Source: JAHEJJ01 sp965212205
GTDB taxonomy: Bacteria > Bacteroidota > Bacteroidia > Flavobacteriales > Flavobacteriaceae
NCBI GenBank assembly: GCA_965212205.1
Contig: CBDBUX010000011.1
Location: 1-64,000, forward strand
Length of the DNA stretch: 64,000 nt
Direction of reading: 5' to 3'
Part shown: positions 18,892 to 26,705 of the stretch, in pieces
Numbering within the stretch: the stretch's first letter is position 1
How the letters are laid out: every line of letters begins with the position of its first letter
Notes under the pieces: generated by a model
Told to the model about the DNA's origin: nothing
What the model saw: only the letters and a program-made list of their open reading frames with translations
Databases searched by the model: none
Translations under genes and position numbers: made by a program

Positions 18892-18922
18892 CAAATATAC
18901 GACGGTTTTTTAGTTTTATCAA
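18892..18922 (-). promoter_or_regulatory. Bacteroidota promoter of the tRNA-fMet array
   Basis: Minus strand: TTG at 18922-18920, a 20-base spacer, then TATATTTG at 18899-18892, a textbook -33/-7 pair of the Bacteroidota sigma factor. It is ten bases upstream of the first broken tRNA copy and has the same form as the rRNA promoter at 59360-59390. Confidence 0.8.
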
Positions 18923-18988
18923 CCTGTAAATTCAATTTGTTAAATCCTTAGACGTTCTAAGGTATAAATTCCATAACTTCGACCCGGT

Positions 18989-20371
18989 ATGCAGGCATTT
19001 AATAAAGTCCTTTCTTCACTGATCCCATATGCAGAATGGGCAATGCTTTTTTTCGTGATTTGTGGAGGATTATATTTGGTTTTTTATTCCCGTTTCTTAC
19101 CCTACCGATATTTTCGCCATGCCATCGGGATAACCGCAGGTAAATACGACGATCCGGACGACCCCGGAGAAGTTAGCCATCTACAAGCATTGTCTTCTGC
19201 AGTGGCGGCAACGGTAGGTCTTGGTAATATATCGGGAGTTGCCATCGCCATTTATATGGGAGGACCCGGGGTGATTTTTTGGATCTGGATTACGGCTATT
19301 GTAGGTATGTGTATTAAGTTCTATTCCTGTAGTCTTGCCATAATGTACCGGCATACCGATGACCGAGGGATTCCTCAGGGAGGTCCAATGTATTATATCA
19401 CCCAGGGGATGGGGCAAAGAGCTAAGCCTCTGGCAGTATTCTTTTGTTTAGCGGGACTGGTAGGATTTCTTGGGGTGTTTACTGCCAATCAATTTACCCA
19501 GACTTTTATGAATGTGGTAGACCCCAACCAGTCTATTGCCTTGCTTGGTGAAACGAATTGGAAATGGATTATTGGGATCTGCCTTGCTATTATAACGTCT
19601 TTGGTCATTTTTGGCGGACTTAAGAAGATCGCTAAAGTAGCTACGGCAATTGTACCATTTATGGTGGTTTTGTATTTCCTTGCTGTTGCGGTGGTCATGG
19701 TGACCAATGCCGGTCAAATACTACCTTCATTACAGTTGATTGTTACCGAGGCTTTCGATTTTAATACGATGGTTAAAGGGGGGTTTTGGGGGCTTGTGAT
19801 ACTCGGGGTGCGACGGGCTGTATTTTCAAATGAGGCAGGTTTGGGCAGTGCACCAATGTACCACGGGCAGTCTAAAACAAAAGAACCTATTCAGGAAGGC
19901 CTTGTATCTATGTTAGGACCCTTCCTCGATACAATAGTGGTCTGTACACTAACGGCTGTAGTGATCATTCTGAGTGGCGCCTATCTGGAAGCCGAGAGTA
20001 ATGGGATCCTTATGACCCTGATCGCTTTTGAGAAATCTTTATTTGGGGTGGGGGATATTTTACTAATGCTTATCGTTTCAGCTTTTGCACTATCAACCCT
20101 GTTCACCTATTCCTATTACGGAGTAAAGTGCCTTAGCTTTCTCACCAACCCGAAGATTGGTAAATGGTTCAACGTGTACTTTGTGGCGACGATCATCTTC
20201 GCTGCCGTTGCAACGGTCGATCTGGTAATCAACCTTATAGATCTGGCTTATGCACTGATGTGTATCCCAAATATGATTGCCGTACTCTACTTATCTCCAA
20301 AAGTAAATGGAGCAATGAAGTTGTATCGGGAAAAACGAAAAAATCTGTTGTTGTCCAAAGATTTAGAATAG
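18989..20371 (+). CDS. Alanine/glycine:cation symporter (AgcS family)
   Basis: This inner-membrane carrier of 460 residues has about ten hydrophobic segments. AgcS proteins take up alanine, glycine or related amino acids with Na+ or H+. Family features include the N-terminal RHAIGI/ALSSAVAATVGLGNISG region (about residues 42-82), which holds substrate- and cation-contacting residues. Another is the conserved GVRRAVFSNEAGLGSAPMYHG segment at about 272-292. The start is the first ATG after the stretch containing the palindrome ccttagacgttctaagg (18950-18966). It ends 38 bases before era but has its own reading unit. Confidence 0.93.
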   Translation: MQAFNKVLSSLIPYAEWAMLFFVICGGLYLVFYSRFLPYRYFRHAIGITAGKYDDPDDPGEVSHLQALSSAVAATVGLGNISGVAIAIYMGGPGVIFWIWITAIVGMCIKFYSCSLAIMYRHTDDRGIPQGGPMYYITQGMGQRAKPLAVFFCLAGLVGFLGVFTANQFTQTFMNVVDPNQSIALLGETNWKWIIGICLAIITSLVIFGGLKKIAKVATAIVPFMVVLYFLAVAVVMVTNAGQILPSLQLIVTEAFDFNTMVKGGFWGLVILGVRRAVFSNEAGLGSAPMYHGQSKTKEPIQEGLVSMLGPFLDTIVVCTLTAVVIILSGAYLEAESNGILMTLIAFEKSLFGVGDILLMLIVSAFALSTLFTYSYYGVKCLSFLTNPKIGKWFNVYFVATIIFAAVATVDLVINLIDLAYALMCIPNMIAVLYLSPKVNGAMKLYREKRKNLLLSKDLE

Positions 20372-20375
20372 GGTC

Positions 20376-20405
20376 TTAATACGCCATCTCAGAATCGTAT
20401 CTTTG
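20376..20405 (+). promoter_or_regulatory. Probable era promoter, very close to the start codon
   Basis: TATCTTTG at 20398-20405 matches the -7 consensus, and TTA at 20376-20378 sits at about the right -33 distance. The era ATG is at 20410, so transcription would begin at or next to the start codon, giving a leaderless or near-leaderless mRNA. Confidence 0.5.
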
Positions 20406-20409
20406 TACC

Positions 20410-21290
20410 ATGCACAAATCCGGTTTTGTTAATATCATTGGAAATCCCAATGTTGGAAAATCTACCCTTATGAATGCCTTTGTAGGGGAAAAGCTTTCTA
20501 TAATAACCTCCAAAGCCCAGACAACCCGTCATAGAATCCTCGGGATTGTCAATGGGGAAGACTTTCAGATGATTCTCTCCGATACCCCCGGGATCATTAA
20601 ACCGGCATATGGTCTGCAAGAGTCCATGATGGATTTTGTGAAATCTGCCTTTGAAGATGCCGATGTACTTCTTTATATGGTAGAGATAGGGGAGAAGGCT
20701 TTAAAGGAGCAACAATTCTTTAAGAAACTGAAAAACAGCCCGGTACCGGTTCTTTTGCTCCTCAATAAGATCGATACAGCAGACCAGGAAAAACTGGAGG
20801 AACAGGTGCAATACTGGCAAAATGAAATGCCCAAAGCAGAACTGCATCCCCTTTCGGCGCTTACTCATTTCAATGTTAAAGAGGTTTTTGAACGGATCAT
20901 CGAACTCCTCCCCGAAGCACCACCTTATTATCCGAAAGACCAGCTTACAGACAAACCGGAACGTTTTTTTTGTGAACGAAACCATCAGGGAGAAGATCTT
21001 AAAGTATTATAAGAAGGAGATCCCTTATTCAGTGGAAATAGAGACCGAAGAGTTCGTTGAAGATGATGAAATTATCAGGATCCGATCGGTAATTCTTGTA
21101 GAGCGCGATTCTCAGAAAGGGATTCTAATTGGTCATAAGGGCAGGGCATTGAAGAAAGTCGGGGTACAATCCAGAAAAGAACTCGAGGTATTTTTCAGTA
21201 AACAGGTATATCTAGAACTTGTAGTCAAAGTAGCGAAGAATTGGCGGAGCGACCCGCGTCAACTCAAACGTTTTTGGTTACCAGTCCTGA
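20410..21290 (+). CDS. era: GTPase Era, frameshifted as read
   Basis: Era is an essential GTPase that binds the 3' end of 16S rRNA and helps 30S assembly. The G1 motif is GNPNVGKST, G3 is DTPG, G4 is NKID, and the C-terminal KH domain contains ILIGHKGRALKKVG. Two apparent insertions spoil the frame. A run of eight T at 20964-20971 should be seven, restoring RFFVNETIREKI. A run of five T at 21271-21275 should be four, restoring the ending RFGYQS with stop at 21288-21290. With both repaired the protein has normal length (about 292 residues). An essential gene with all motifs intact points to sequence error and not decay. Confidence 0.92.
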
Positions 21291-21291
21291 T

Positions 21292-21790
21292 TTAAAACTC
21301 TAAATCGAGGGTATTGCTCATAAAGGTGTATAACTGATTCATTTGCGGCTTGCCCTTACGTCTGCCGGCCCGGCCAAAGCCATAGAGCACAAACCAAACG
21401 ATGACCATAAATACCATGGCTCCCTATCTGAAGGCCATAAGGTTCATCCAGAGCGGCATAGGAATAGGCCCAAATCCCAAAAATGATAAAAAAAGTAGCT
21501 ACCCCGAAATGGATAAACATAAAGAAGGTCCATAGTGTAGGGTTGGGCCCAAATAAGCCATATAATCGGGAGTTCTCATCGTCTTCCTCATTTATTTCCA
21601 GATGTAATTGAGGAGACCAGAAATGAATATGTTGCTTATTGAATTTTATAAATACATGATCGTCTACCCTTTTTACAATTAGTGGATCTGACTTGATATT
21701 TTCAAAGGAACTAAGGGCCGTCTCTTTTGGTTCTTTTAGTTGAATCTGGAACCTGGGCCTCAGTACAATGTCATTGGGTAGTTGTTTCAT
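21292..21790 (-). CDS. Unrecognised small membrane protein, frameshifted as read
   Basis: I do not recognise this family. Read from the ATG at 21790 (MKQLPNDIVLR), residues 1-85 are soluble and contain the segment VDDHVFIKFNKQHIHFWSPQLHLEI. Two hydrophobic helices follow (TFFMFIHFGVATFFIIFGIWAY, then VFMVIVWFVLYGF). The C-terminus is basic, then ends SNTLDLEF. One apparent extra G in the run at 21422-21424 breaks the frame after YGLQIG. Without it the protein is about 165 residues with its stop at 21292-21294, converging on the era stop. It lies between era and der but on the opposite strand. Confidence 0.65.
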
Positions 21791-21957
21791 CAGCGGGGTA
21801 GTTTGGCAATTAAAAGGTAGTTATTTCTGTCAAAAAAACACAAACGTATGTATCAACTCCCTGGGTAAAAAGAATACTGGGCCCATGTAGTTGGATCAAC
21901 ACAAACAGCTAAAAAATACAGGGCTTTAGTACTACCTTTGTCCCCTAAAATTAAATC

Positions 21958-23266
21958 ATGGGAGCCATTGTAGCAATCGTGGGTAGGCCAAATGTAGGAA
22001 AGTCTACTTTCTTTAACCGATTGATTCAGAGAAGAGAGGCCATTGTGGATGCAGTTTAGTGGAGTAACCCGCGACCGGCATTATGGCAAGAGCGACTGGA
22101 ATGGGAAGGAGTTTTCTATTATCGATACCGGAGGATATGTGGTAGGTAGTGATGATGTCTTTGAAAAGGAGATCGATAAGCAGGTTAACCTGGCAATTGA
22201 AGAGGCAGATGCCATAATTTTTTATGGTTGATGTTGAAACTGGGATTACGGGCATGGACGAAGAGGTGGCGAAAACTATTAAGGCGTGTAGAGAAACCCG
22301 TTTTTTTTGGCCATCAATAAAGTGGATAATGCTAAGAGGGCTGAAGATGCAGTTGAGTTTTATGGACTTGGTCCTTGGGGAATATTATACGGTTTTCGAG
22401 TATCAATGGTAGTGGCACAGGAGAATTGCTCGACGAACTTGTAAAAGTACTGCCCGAGGTTGAAGAAGAAGAAGATGAATTACCCAGATTTGCAGTTGTG
22501 GGGCGTCCTAACGCAGGAAAATCCTCATTTATCAACGCACTTATTGGTGAGGAACGTTATATCGTTACCGATATAGCAGGAACAACCAGAGATAGTATCG
22601 ATACCAGATATAACCGATATGGTTTTGAATTTAACCTGGTGGATACTGCCGGTATTAGAAGAAAAGCCAAGGTAAAGGAGGATCTGGAATTCTATTCGGT
22701 GATGAGAATCTGTAAGGGCGATTGAACACTGCGATGTCTGTCTCATACTTTTAGATGCCACAAGGGGATTTGATGGTCAGGTTGCGAATATATTCTGGTT
22801 GGCGCATAGGAACAATAAGGGAATTGTGATCCTGGTCAATAAATGGGACCTGGTAGAAAAAGAAACCCAATCTGTTAAGGCCTATACTCAAAAGATCAAA
22901 AAGGCTATTGAACCTTTTACCGATGTACCAATCTTATTTATTTCTGCCTTAAGCAAACAGCGTATTTATAAGGCTATCGAGACTGCAGTACAGGTCTATC
23001 AAAATAGGTCGAAACGCATCCCTACCCGAAAATTGAATGATGTGTTGTTGCCGATTATCGCCCAAACACCTCCACCTGCCTATAAGGGAAAGTATGTTAA
23101 GATCAAATACATCACACAGCTGCCCACATCGTATCCACAGATTGCCTTCTTTTGCAACCTGCCCCAATATATTCGAGATCCTTATAAAAGATTTCTTGAG
23201 AATAAGCTCCGGGAACATTTTGATTTTAGCGGGGTGCCGGTTACTATTTATATGAGGAAGAAATAG
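21958..23266 (+). CDS. der: GTPase Der (EngA), frameshifted seven times as read
   Basis: Der is an essential double GTPase for 50S ribosome assembly. Both G domains are seen: G1 as GRPNVGKST and later GRPNAGKSS, the second G3 as DTAG, and G4 as NKWD. The C-terminal KH-like domain ends PVTIYMRKK. Seven single-base insertions are needed to explain the frame changes: runs at 22055-22057, 22218-22223, 22272-22275, 22301-22308, near 22373, 22393-22396 and 22707-22708. Each adds exactly one base and together they restore one continuous protein of about 433 residues. All catalytic motifs survive, so error is far likelier than loss. A TACCTTTG box at 21933-21940 may be its -7 element. Confidence 0.93.
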
Positions 23267-23290
23267 ATTTTAAGCGAAAAGCGAAAAGCG

Positions 23291-23308
23291 TCGCGATAGT
23301 TATCGGGA
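23291..23308. repeat. Degenerate copy of the cccgat...atcggg palindrome
   Basis: TCGCGATAGTTATCGGGA differs at three positions or fewer from the palindrome in the CPXCG gene. It sits in the same type of gtgaaa-rich context as the copy at 5137-5154. The surrounding 23267-23453 holds only low-complexity sequence and no gene. Confidence 0.55.
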
Positions 23309-23453
23309 GTGAAATGTGAAGAATAGACAGATGAAAAATGAAAAATGAAAGTTGAAAAAGAACAATCAACAATGAACAATCAATAATTAATAATTCTCCC
23401 CCGTCTACCGTCTTCGAACTTCCGACTTCTGACTCGTGACTTCCGACTTCTCG

Positions 23454-24242
23454 TCACCATCCACCGGAAGCACCTCCGCCTCCAAAGCCTCCGCCTCCAA
23501 AGCCGCCACTAAAGCCCCCGCCGCCTCCAAAGCCGCCTCCTGAAGATCCGCCGCTATAGCCTCCGCGGCCCATATTACTCAGGATGATGATATCCCAGAT
23601 ATCCAATCCTTTCTTACGACCTCCTTTACCGCCGCCCCGGTTGCCCCGGTTCCGACTCGAGAGTATGATCATGATTACGATAAATATGATGAAAGGCAAC
23701 AAAGCTCCGAACGGAAAATGACTCACATTGTCAAAACTTCGGTCTTCCTTAAATTCTCCACTAAGCACCTGAAAAATGGCATCCGAACCTTTGTCGAGCC
23801 CGCCATAATAATCGCCTTTTTTGAATTCGGGGATAATGACATTCTCTATAATACGCCTGGAGAGTGCATCGGTAAGCCTTGCTTCCACACCATATCCGGT
23901 ATTAATGGCAATCCGCCGGTCTTCCCTTGCCAGTAATACCAGTACACCATTATCTTTATCTGCTTGTCCTATACCCCATTTCTGGCCCCACTGTGCGCCC
24001 AGGAAATTGATATTCTCCCCATCGGTAGAATTGATAACGGCGATAACAATCTGGGTTGAGGTACTATCTGAATAGGAGATTAGCTTTCGTTCCAGGTTGG
24101 ATTTCTCAGTACCGCTAAGCAGACCTATATAGTCGTAGATGCTTGTTTCGGTAGTCGGTTTTTCAGGTATGGCGAATTGCCCAAAGCAACTGGTGCTGAT
24201 AAAAAGTAGGACCCAAAAGAACTTAGGATTTCGAAATTTCAT
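23454..24242 (-). CDS. TPM-domain protein with Gly-rich tail (YgcG-like)
   Basis: This 262-residue exported membrane protein has a signal peptide in residues 1-21 (LLFISTSCFGQ), a TPM domain (about 28-150) and a membrane helix (about 177-195, LLPFIIFIVIMIIL). It ends in a Gly-rich tail of about 40 residues with GGGG and SGG repeats. TPM proteins are phosphatase-like or of unknown role. The YgcG/LemA association is widespread and linked to envelope functions, but the job is not established. Its start overlaps the preceding TPM gene by 20 bases. It is the last gene of the operon that begins with the M23 peptidase. Confidence 0.88.
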   Translation of the reverse strand: MKFRNPKFFWVLLFISTSCFGQFAIPEKPTTETSIYDYIGLLSGTEKSNLERKLISYSDSTSTQIVIAVINSTDGENINFLGAQWGQKWGIGQADKDNGVLVLLAREDRRIAINTGYGVEARLTDALSRRIIENVIIPEFKKGDYYGGLDKGSDAIFQVLSGEFKEDRSFDNVSHFPFGALLPFIIFIVIMIILSSRNRGNRGGGKGGRKKGLDIWDIIILSNMGRGGYSGGSSGGGFGGGGGFSGGFGGGGFGGGGASGGW

Positions 24243-24660
24243 CGCTCAGTTCGTTTGTGTCGTCAGATTTCCATGGGAAATGCACCTTTAATTCCCTTCC
24301 AGCTTTCGTAATACCTTCTACTATTCCCTCCTTAAACCGGCCTTCCTTGAAGTGGCGCTGCATTATATCCCGGGTGCTATTCCAGAATCCATCGGGGACC
24401 ACCTGATCGATGCCTTTATCGCCCATGATCACAAACTTATGATCCTTTACTGCGACATAAAGCAAGACCCCATTGCGCTCCCTCGTATTATCCATTTTAA
24501 GCTGGTGAAAAAGTTGCTCGGCCCGTTTGAAGTGGTCTCGGGGAGAAGTCGATTCTATATGTACCCTGATCTCGCCTGAAGTATTTTGCTCGGCTTTCAG
24601 AATAGCAGAAACGATTTCCTGCTCATGAGCAGCCGACAGAAATTCCTCTACTTCAGACAT
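24223..24660 (-). CDS. TPM-domain protein, second copy (no signal peptide)
   Basis: This 145-residue protein is made up mostly of a TPM domain (about residues 12-130, including SGEIRVHIE and MGDKGIDQVVPDGFW). There is no signal peptide or membrane helix, so it may be cytoplasmic or attached through its partners. Its end overlaps the downstream TPM gene, and its start is nine bases after the lemA-like stop. The pair of TPM genes next to LemA is a conserved Bacteroidota arrangement. Confidence 0.85.
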   Translation of the reverse strand: MSEVEEFLSAAHEQEIVSAILKAEQNTSGEIRVHIESTSPRDHFKRAEQLFHQLKMDNTRERNGVLLYVAVKDHKFVIMGDKGIDQVVPDGFWNSTRDIMQRHFKEGRFKEGIVEGITKAGRELKVHFPWKSDDTNELSDEISKS

Positions 24661-24669
24661 AACGGGTTA

Positions 24670-25269
24670 CTATTCAAAATCGAATTCTACATCAGGGGCC
24701 TGGTCCGAACCGGGATCGGCCTGATAGCGTGGCATCTCCTCAAAACCAAACCATCCGGCAAAAATACTGTTCGGAAACTTTTTGATATGAACATCATAGA
24801 TATTGACGCTTTCGTTAAAGCGATTCCGCTCTACGTTGATCCGGTTTTCCGTTCCTTCGAGCTGTGTTTGTAATTCGAGGAAATTCTGGTTGGCTTTAAT
24901 ATCTGGATATCGCTCTACGGTGACAAGCAACCTCGAAAGGGCGGAAGACAAACCGCTTTGTGCCTGCTGGAAATTAGCGAGATTATCTGGCGAAAGATCG
25001 TTTACATCGATAGTGGTAGAGGTAGCTTTTGCCCGTGCTTCTATTACATCGGTAAGAGTACCTCGTTCAAAATCTGCTGCTCCTTGCACAGTTTTAACTA
25101 AATTACCGATCAGGTCGTTTCTGCGCTGATAAGAACTTTCTACATTAGACCAGGCTGTCTTTGCATCGGCTTCATACTGGACTGCGGTATTGTTAAATCC
25201 AACGGCCCATTGATAAAAACCAAATCCGATTACCACAAGGATAATTAACGGGATTAACCATTTTTTCAT
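24670..25269 (-). CDS. LemA family protein
   Basis: This 199-residue protein has one N-terminal membrane helix (LIPLIILVVIGFGFYQW) and a long helical domain facing outward. The LemA signature is visible around AWSNVESSYQRRNDLIGNLVKTV and YDVHIKKFPNSIFAGWFGF. It precedes the two TPM genes on the same strand, the common LemA-TPM gene order. The role of the family is not settled. Start choice is clear from the helix and the 25-base gap to the MerR-type gene. Confidence 0.92.
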   Translation of the reverse strand: MKKWLIPLIILVVIGFGFYQWAVGFNNTAVQYEADAKTAWSNVESSYQRRNDLIGNLVKTVQGAADFERGTLTDVIEARAKATSTTIDVNDLSPDNLANFQQAQSGLSSALSRLLVTVERYPDIKANQNFLELQTQLEGTENRINVERNRFNESVNIYDVHIKKFPNSIFAGWFGFEEMPRYQADPGSDQAPDVEFDFE

Positions 25270-25294
25270 AATCGTGTTCTTAAGTTAGTGTTGC

Positions 25295-25624
25295 TTAAAG
25301 TTGTTCCTTTATTTTGATAAGTTCTATTTTTACTTTTTCGAGTTTTTGAATGATCTCGAAGTTGGTAAGCGTTTTTTGGCGTTCTTCCCTTAAGTGGGTT
25401 TTTGCACCTTCAAGCGTAAAGCCTCGTTCCTTTACCAGGTGATAGATCAACTGTAAGTTTTTGATGTCTTTAGGGGTAAATTTCCGGTTACCCTTTGCAT
25501 TCTTCTTAGGCTGTAGTACGTCGAATTCTTTTTCCCAGAATCGGATCAGGGAGGTATTCACATCAAATGCCCGGGCAACTTCACCGATGCCGTAATATCG
25601 TTTTTCAGGTAATTCTATATGCAT
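25295..25624 (-). CDS. MerR-family transcription regulator
   Basis: This 109-residue DNA-binding protein has a winged helix-turn-helix at residues 8-75 (YYGIGEVARAFDVNTSLIRFW and GNRKFTPKDIKNLQLI). A dimerisation helix follows. It has no Cys cluster or effector domain, so it is not a metal sensor of the classical type. The start codon shares bases with the M23 peptidase stop (TAATG), so the two are co-translated. It may regulate the lemA/TPM genes downstream; no operator is visible. Confidence 0.88.
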   Translation of the reverse strand: MHIELPEKRYYGIGEVARAFDVNTSLIRFWEKEFDVLQPKKNAKGNRKFTPKDIKNLQLIYHLVKERGFTLEGAKTHLREERQKTLTNFEIIQKLEKVKIELIKIKEQL

Positions 25625-26601
25625 TAATCCAAGGATTGGTTCTCCTGACTGGCGTATTTGAGCATGTTCTCAAATTCTTCGGGTGTCAAACTTCCATAAT
25701 AGAAATTGATCGGGTTGATACGGGTATCGTCTTTCCATACTTCATAGTGCAGATGAGGAGCTTCCGAGCGGCCTGTGCTTCCCACAAAACCTATCAGATC
25801 GCCTCGCTTCACCTTCTGACGCCTTTTCACATTGTATTTACTAAGGTGAGCATACAGGGTCATATACCCATAACCATGGTCTATCCTTACATGCTTACCA
25901 TAACCCGATGCAGAATTATCAGCTCTTTTAACGACCCCATCTCCGGTAGCATAGATCGGTACGCCCTTGGGCGCAGTAAAATCCATACCCCAGTGCATCT
26001 TCCGTGCTTTGGTAAAGGGATCGGATCTCCATCCGTAACCAGAAGCCATTCGTGTTAGATCGTCATTATTGATTGGCTGAATGGCTGGAATAGCCGCTAA
26101 AAGCTCTTCTTTTTCTTCAGCCAGCTTAGTGATCTCATCCAGTGATTTTGATTGGATGACCATTTGTTTTTGAATAATATCGAGTCTCCTTGTAGTAGAG
26201 ATGATCATTTCCGAATTATTAAAGCCTTCAAGCGATTTATATCGGTTGATACCGCCGAAACCAGCTCTGCGCTGCTCTTCTGGAATTGGATTGGCCTCAA
26301 AATATACCCTGTAAATATTATTGTCCCTGTCTTCCATATTGGTAAGGACATATTCGATTTGCTCCATTTTCCTATTGAGTAATTCGAATTGCAGCTCGTA
26401 ATTCTTTACTTCCCTCTGAAGGGAAAGCTCTCTGGGGGTATTGAGAAGGTTGGTATTCAATAGCAGGATAAGTGCCATAAAACCAAATAGAGCCGACCCG
26501 AGCACAAAAAAGAGAATATTTCTGTATTTTCTCGATTTTTTGGGTTCAATCTTCCGATACGAAAGTGTATCCGGATCGTAATAGTACTTAACTTTAGACA
26601 T
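25624..26601 (-). CDS. M23-family murein endopeptidase
   Basis: A bitopic protein of 325 residues: a short cytoplasmic part, one membrane helix (about residues 28-48, ILFFVLGSALFGFMALILLL), a coiled coil (about 60-180) and a C-terminal M23 LytM domain. The zinc motif is complete: HWGMD (first His and Asp) and HLHYEVW (second and third His). It resembles the envelope division regulators/hydrolases of this family that act on peptidoglycan cross-links. It is the first gene of the M23/MerR/LemA/TPM/TPM operon and diverges from alaS. Confidence 0.92.
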   Translation of the reverse strand: MSKVKYYYDPDTLSYRKIEPKKSRKYRNILFFVLGSALFGFMALILLLNTNLLNTPRELSLQREVKNYELQFELLNRKMEQIEYVLTNMEDRDNNIYRVYFEANPIPEEQRRAGFGGINRYKSLEGFNNSEMIISTTRRLDIIQKQMVIQSKSLDEITKLAEEKEELLAAIPAIQPINNDDLTRMASGYGWRSDPFTKARKMHWGMDFTAPKGVPIYATGDGVVKRADNSASGYGKHVRIDHGYGYMTLYAHLSKYNVKRRQKVKRGDLIGFVGSTGRSEAPHLHYEVWKDDTRINPINFYYGSLTPEEFENMLKYASQENQSLD

Positions 26602-26616
26602 GAAGGGATTTTATCC

Positions 26617-26624
26617 TATTTTTG
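26617..26624 (+). promoter_or_regulatory. Possible alaS -7 box
   Basis: TATTTTTG matches the TAnnTTTG consensus, about 80 bases before the alaS start. No clear TTG is seen at the -33 position. Confidence 0.35.
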
Positions 26625-26705
26625 TGCCTGTTAAAATACAGAACAGACAAATATAAAAATTGTTTTGTAGAATGCGTTAAAATCGTCGAATCCTCACCTA
26701 TTTGT

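Noticed and set aside
18950..18966. Palindrome ccttagacgttctaagg before the AgcS gene as an operator
   Set aside because: The inverted repeat is real, but without a second copy, a regulator or a clear promoter beside it, its role cannot be supported.
21958..22800. Programmed frameshifting in der
   Set aside because: Seven shifts are needed within 650 bases, mostly at homopolymer runs and without slippery-site plus structure context; sequence error explains them better.
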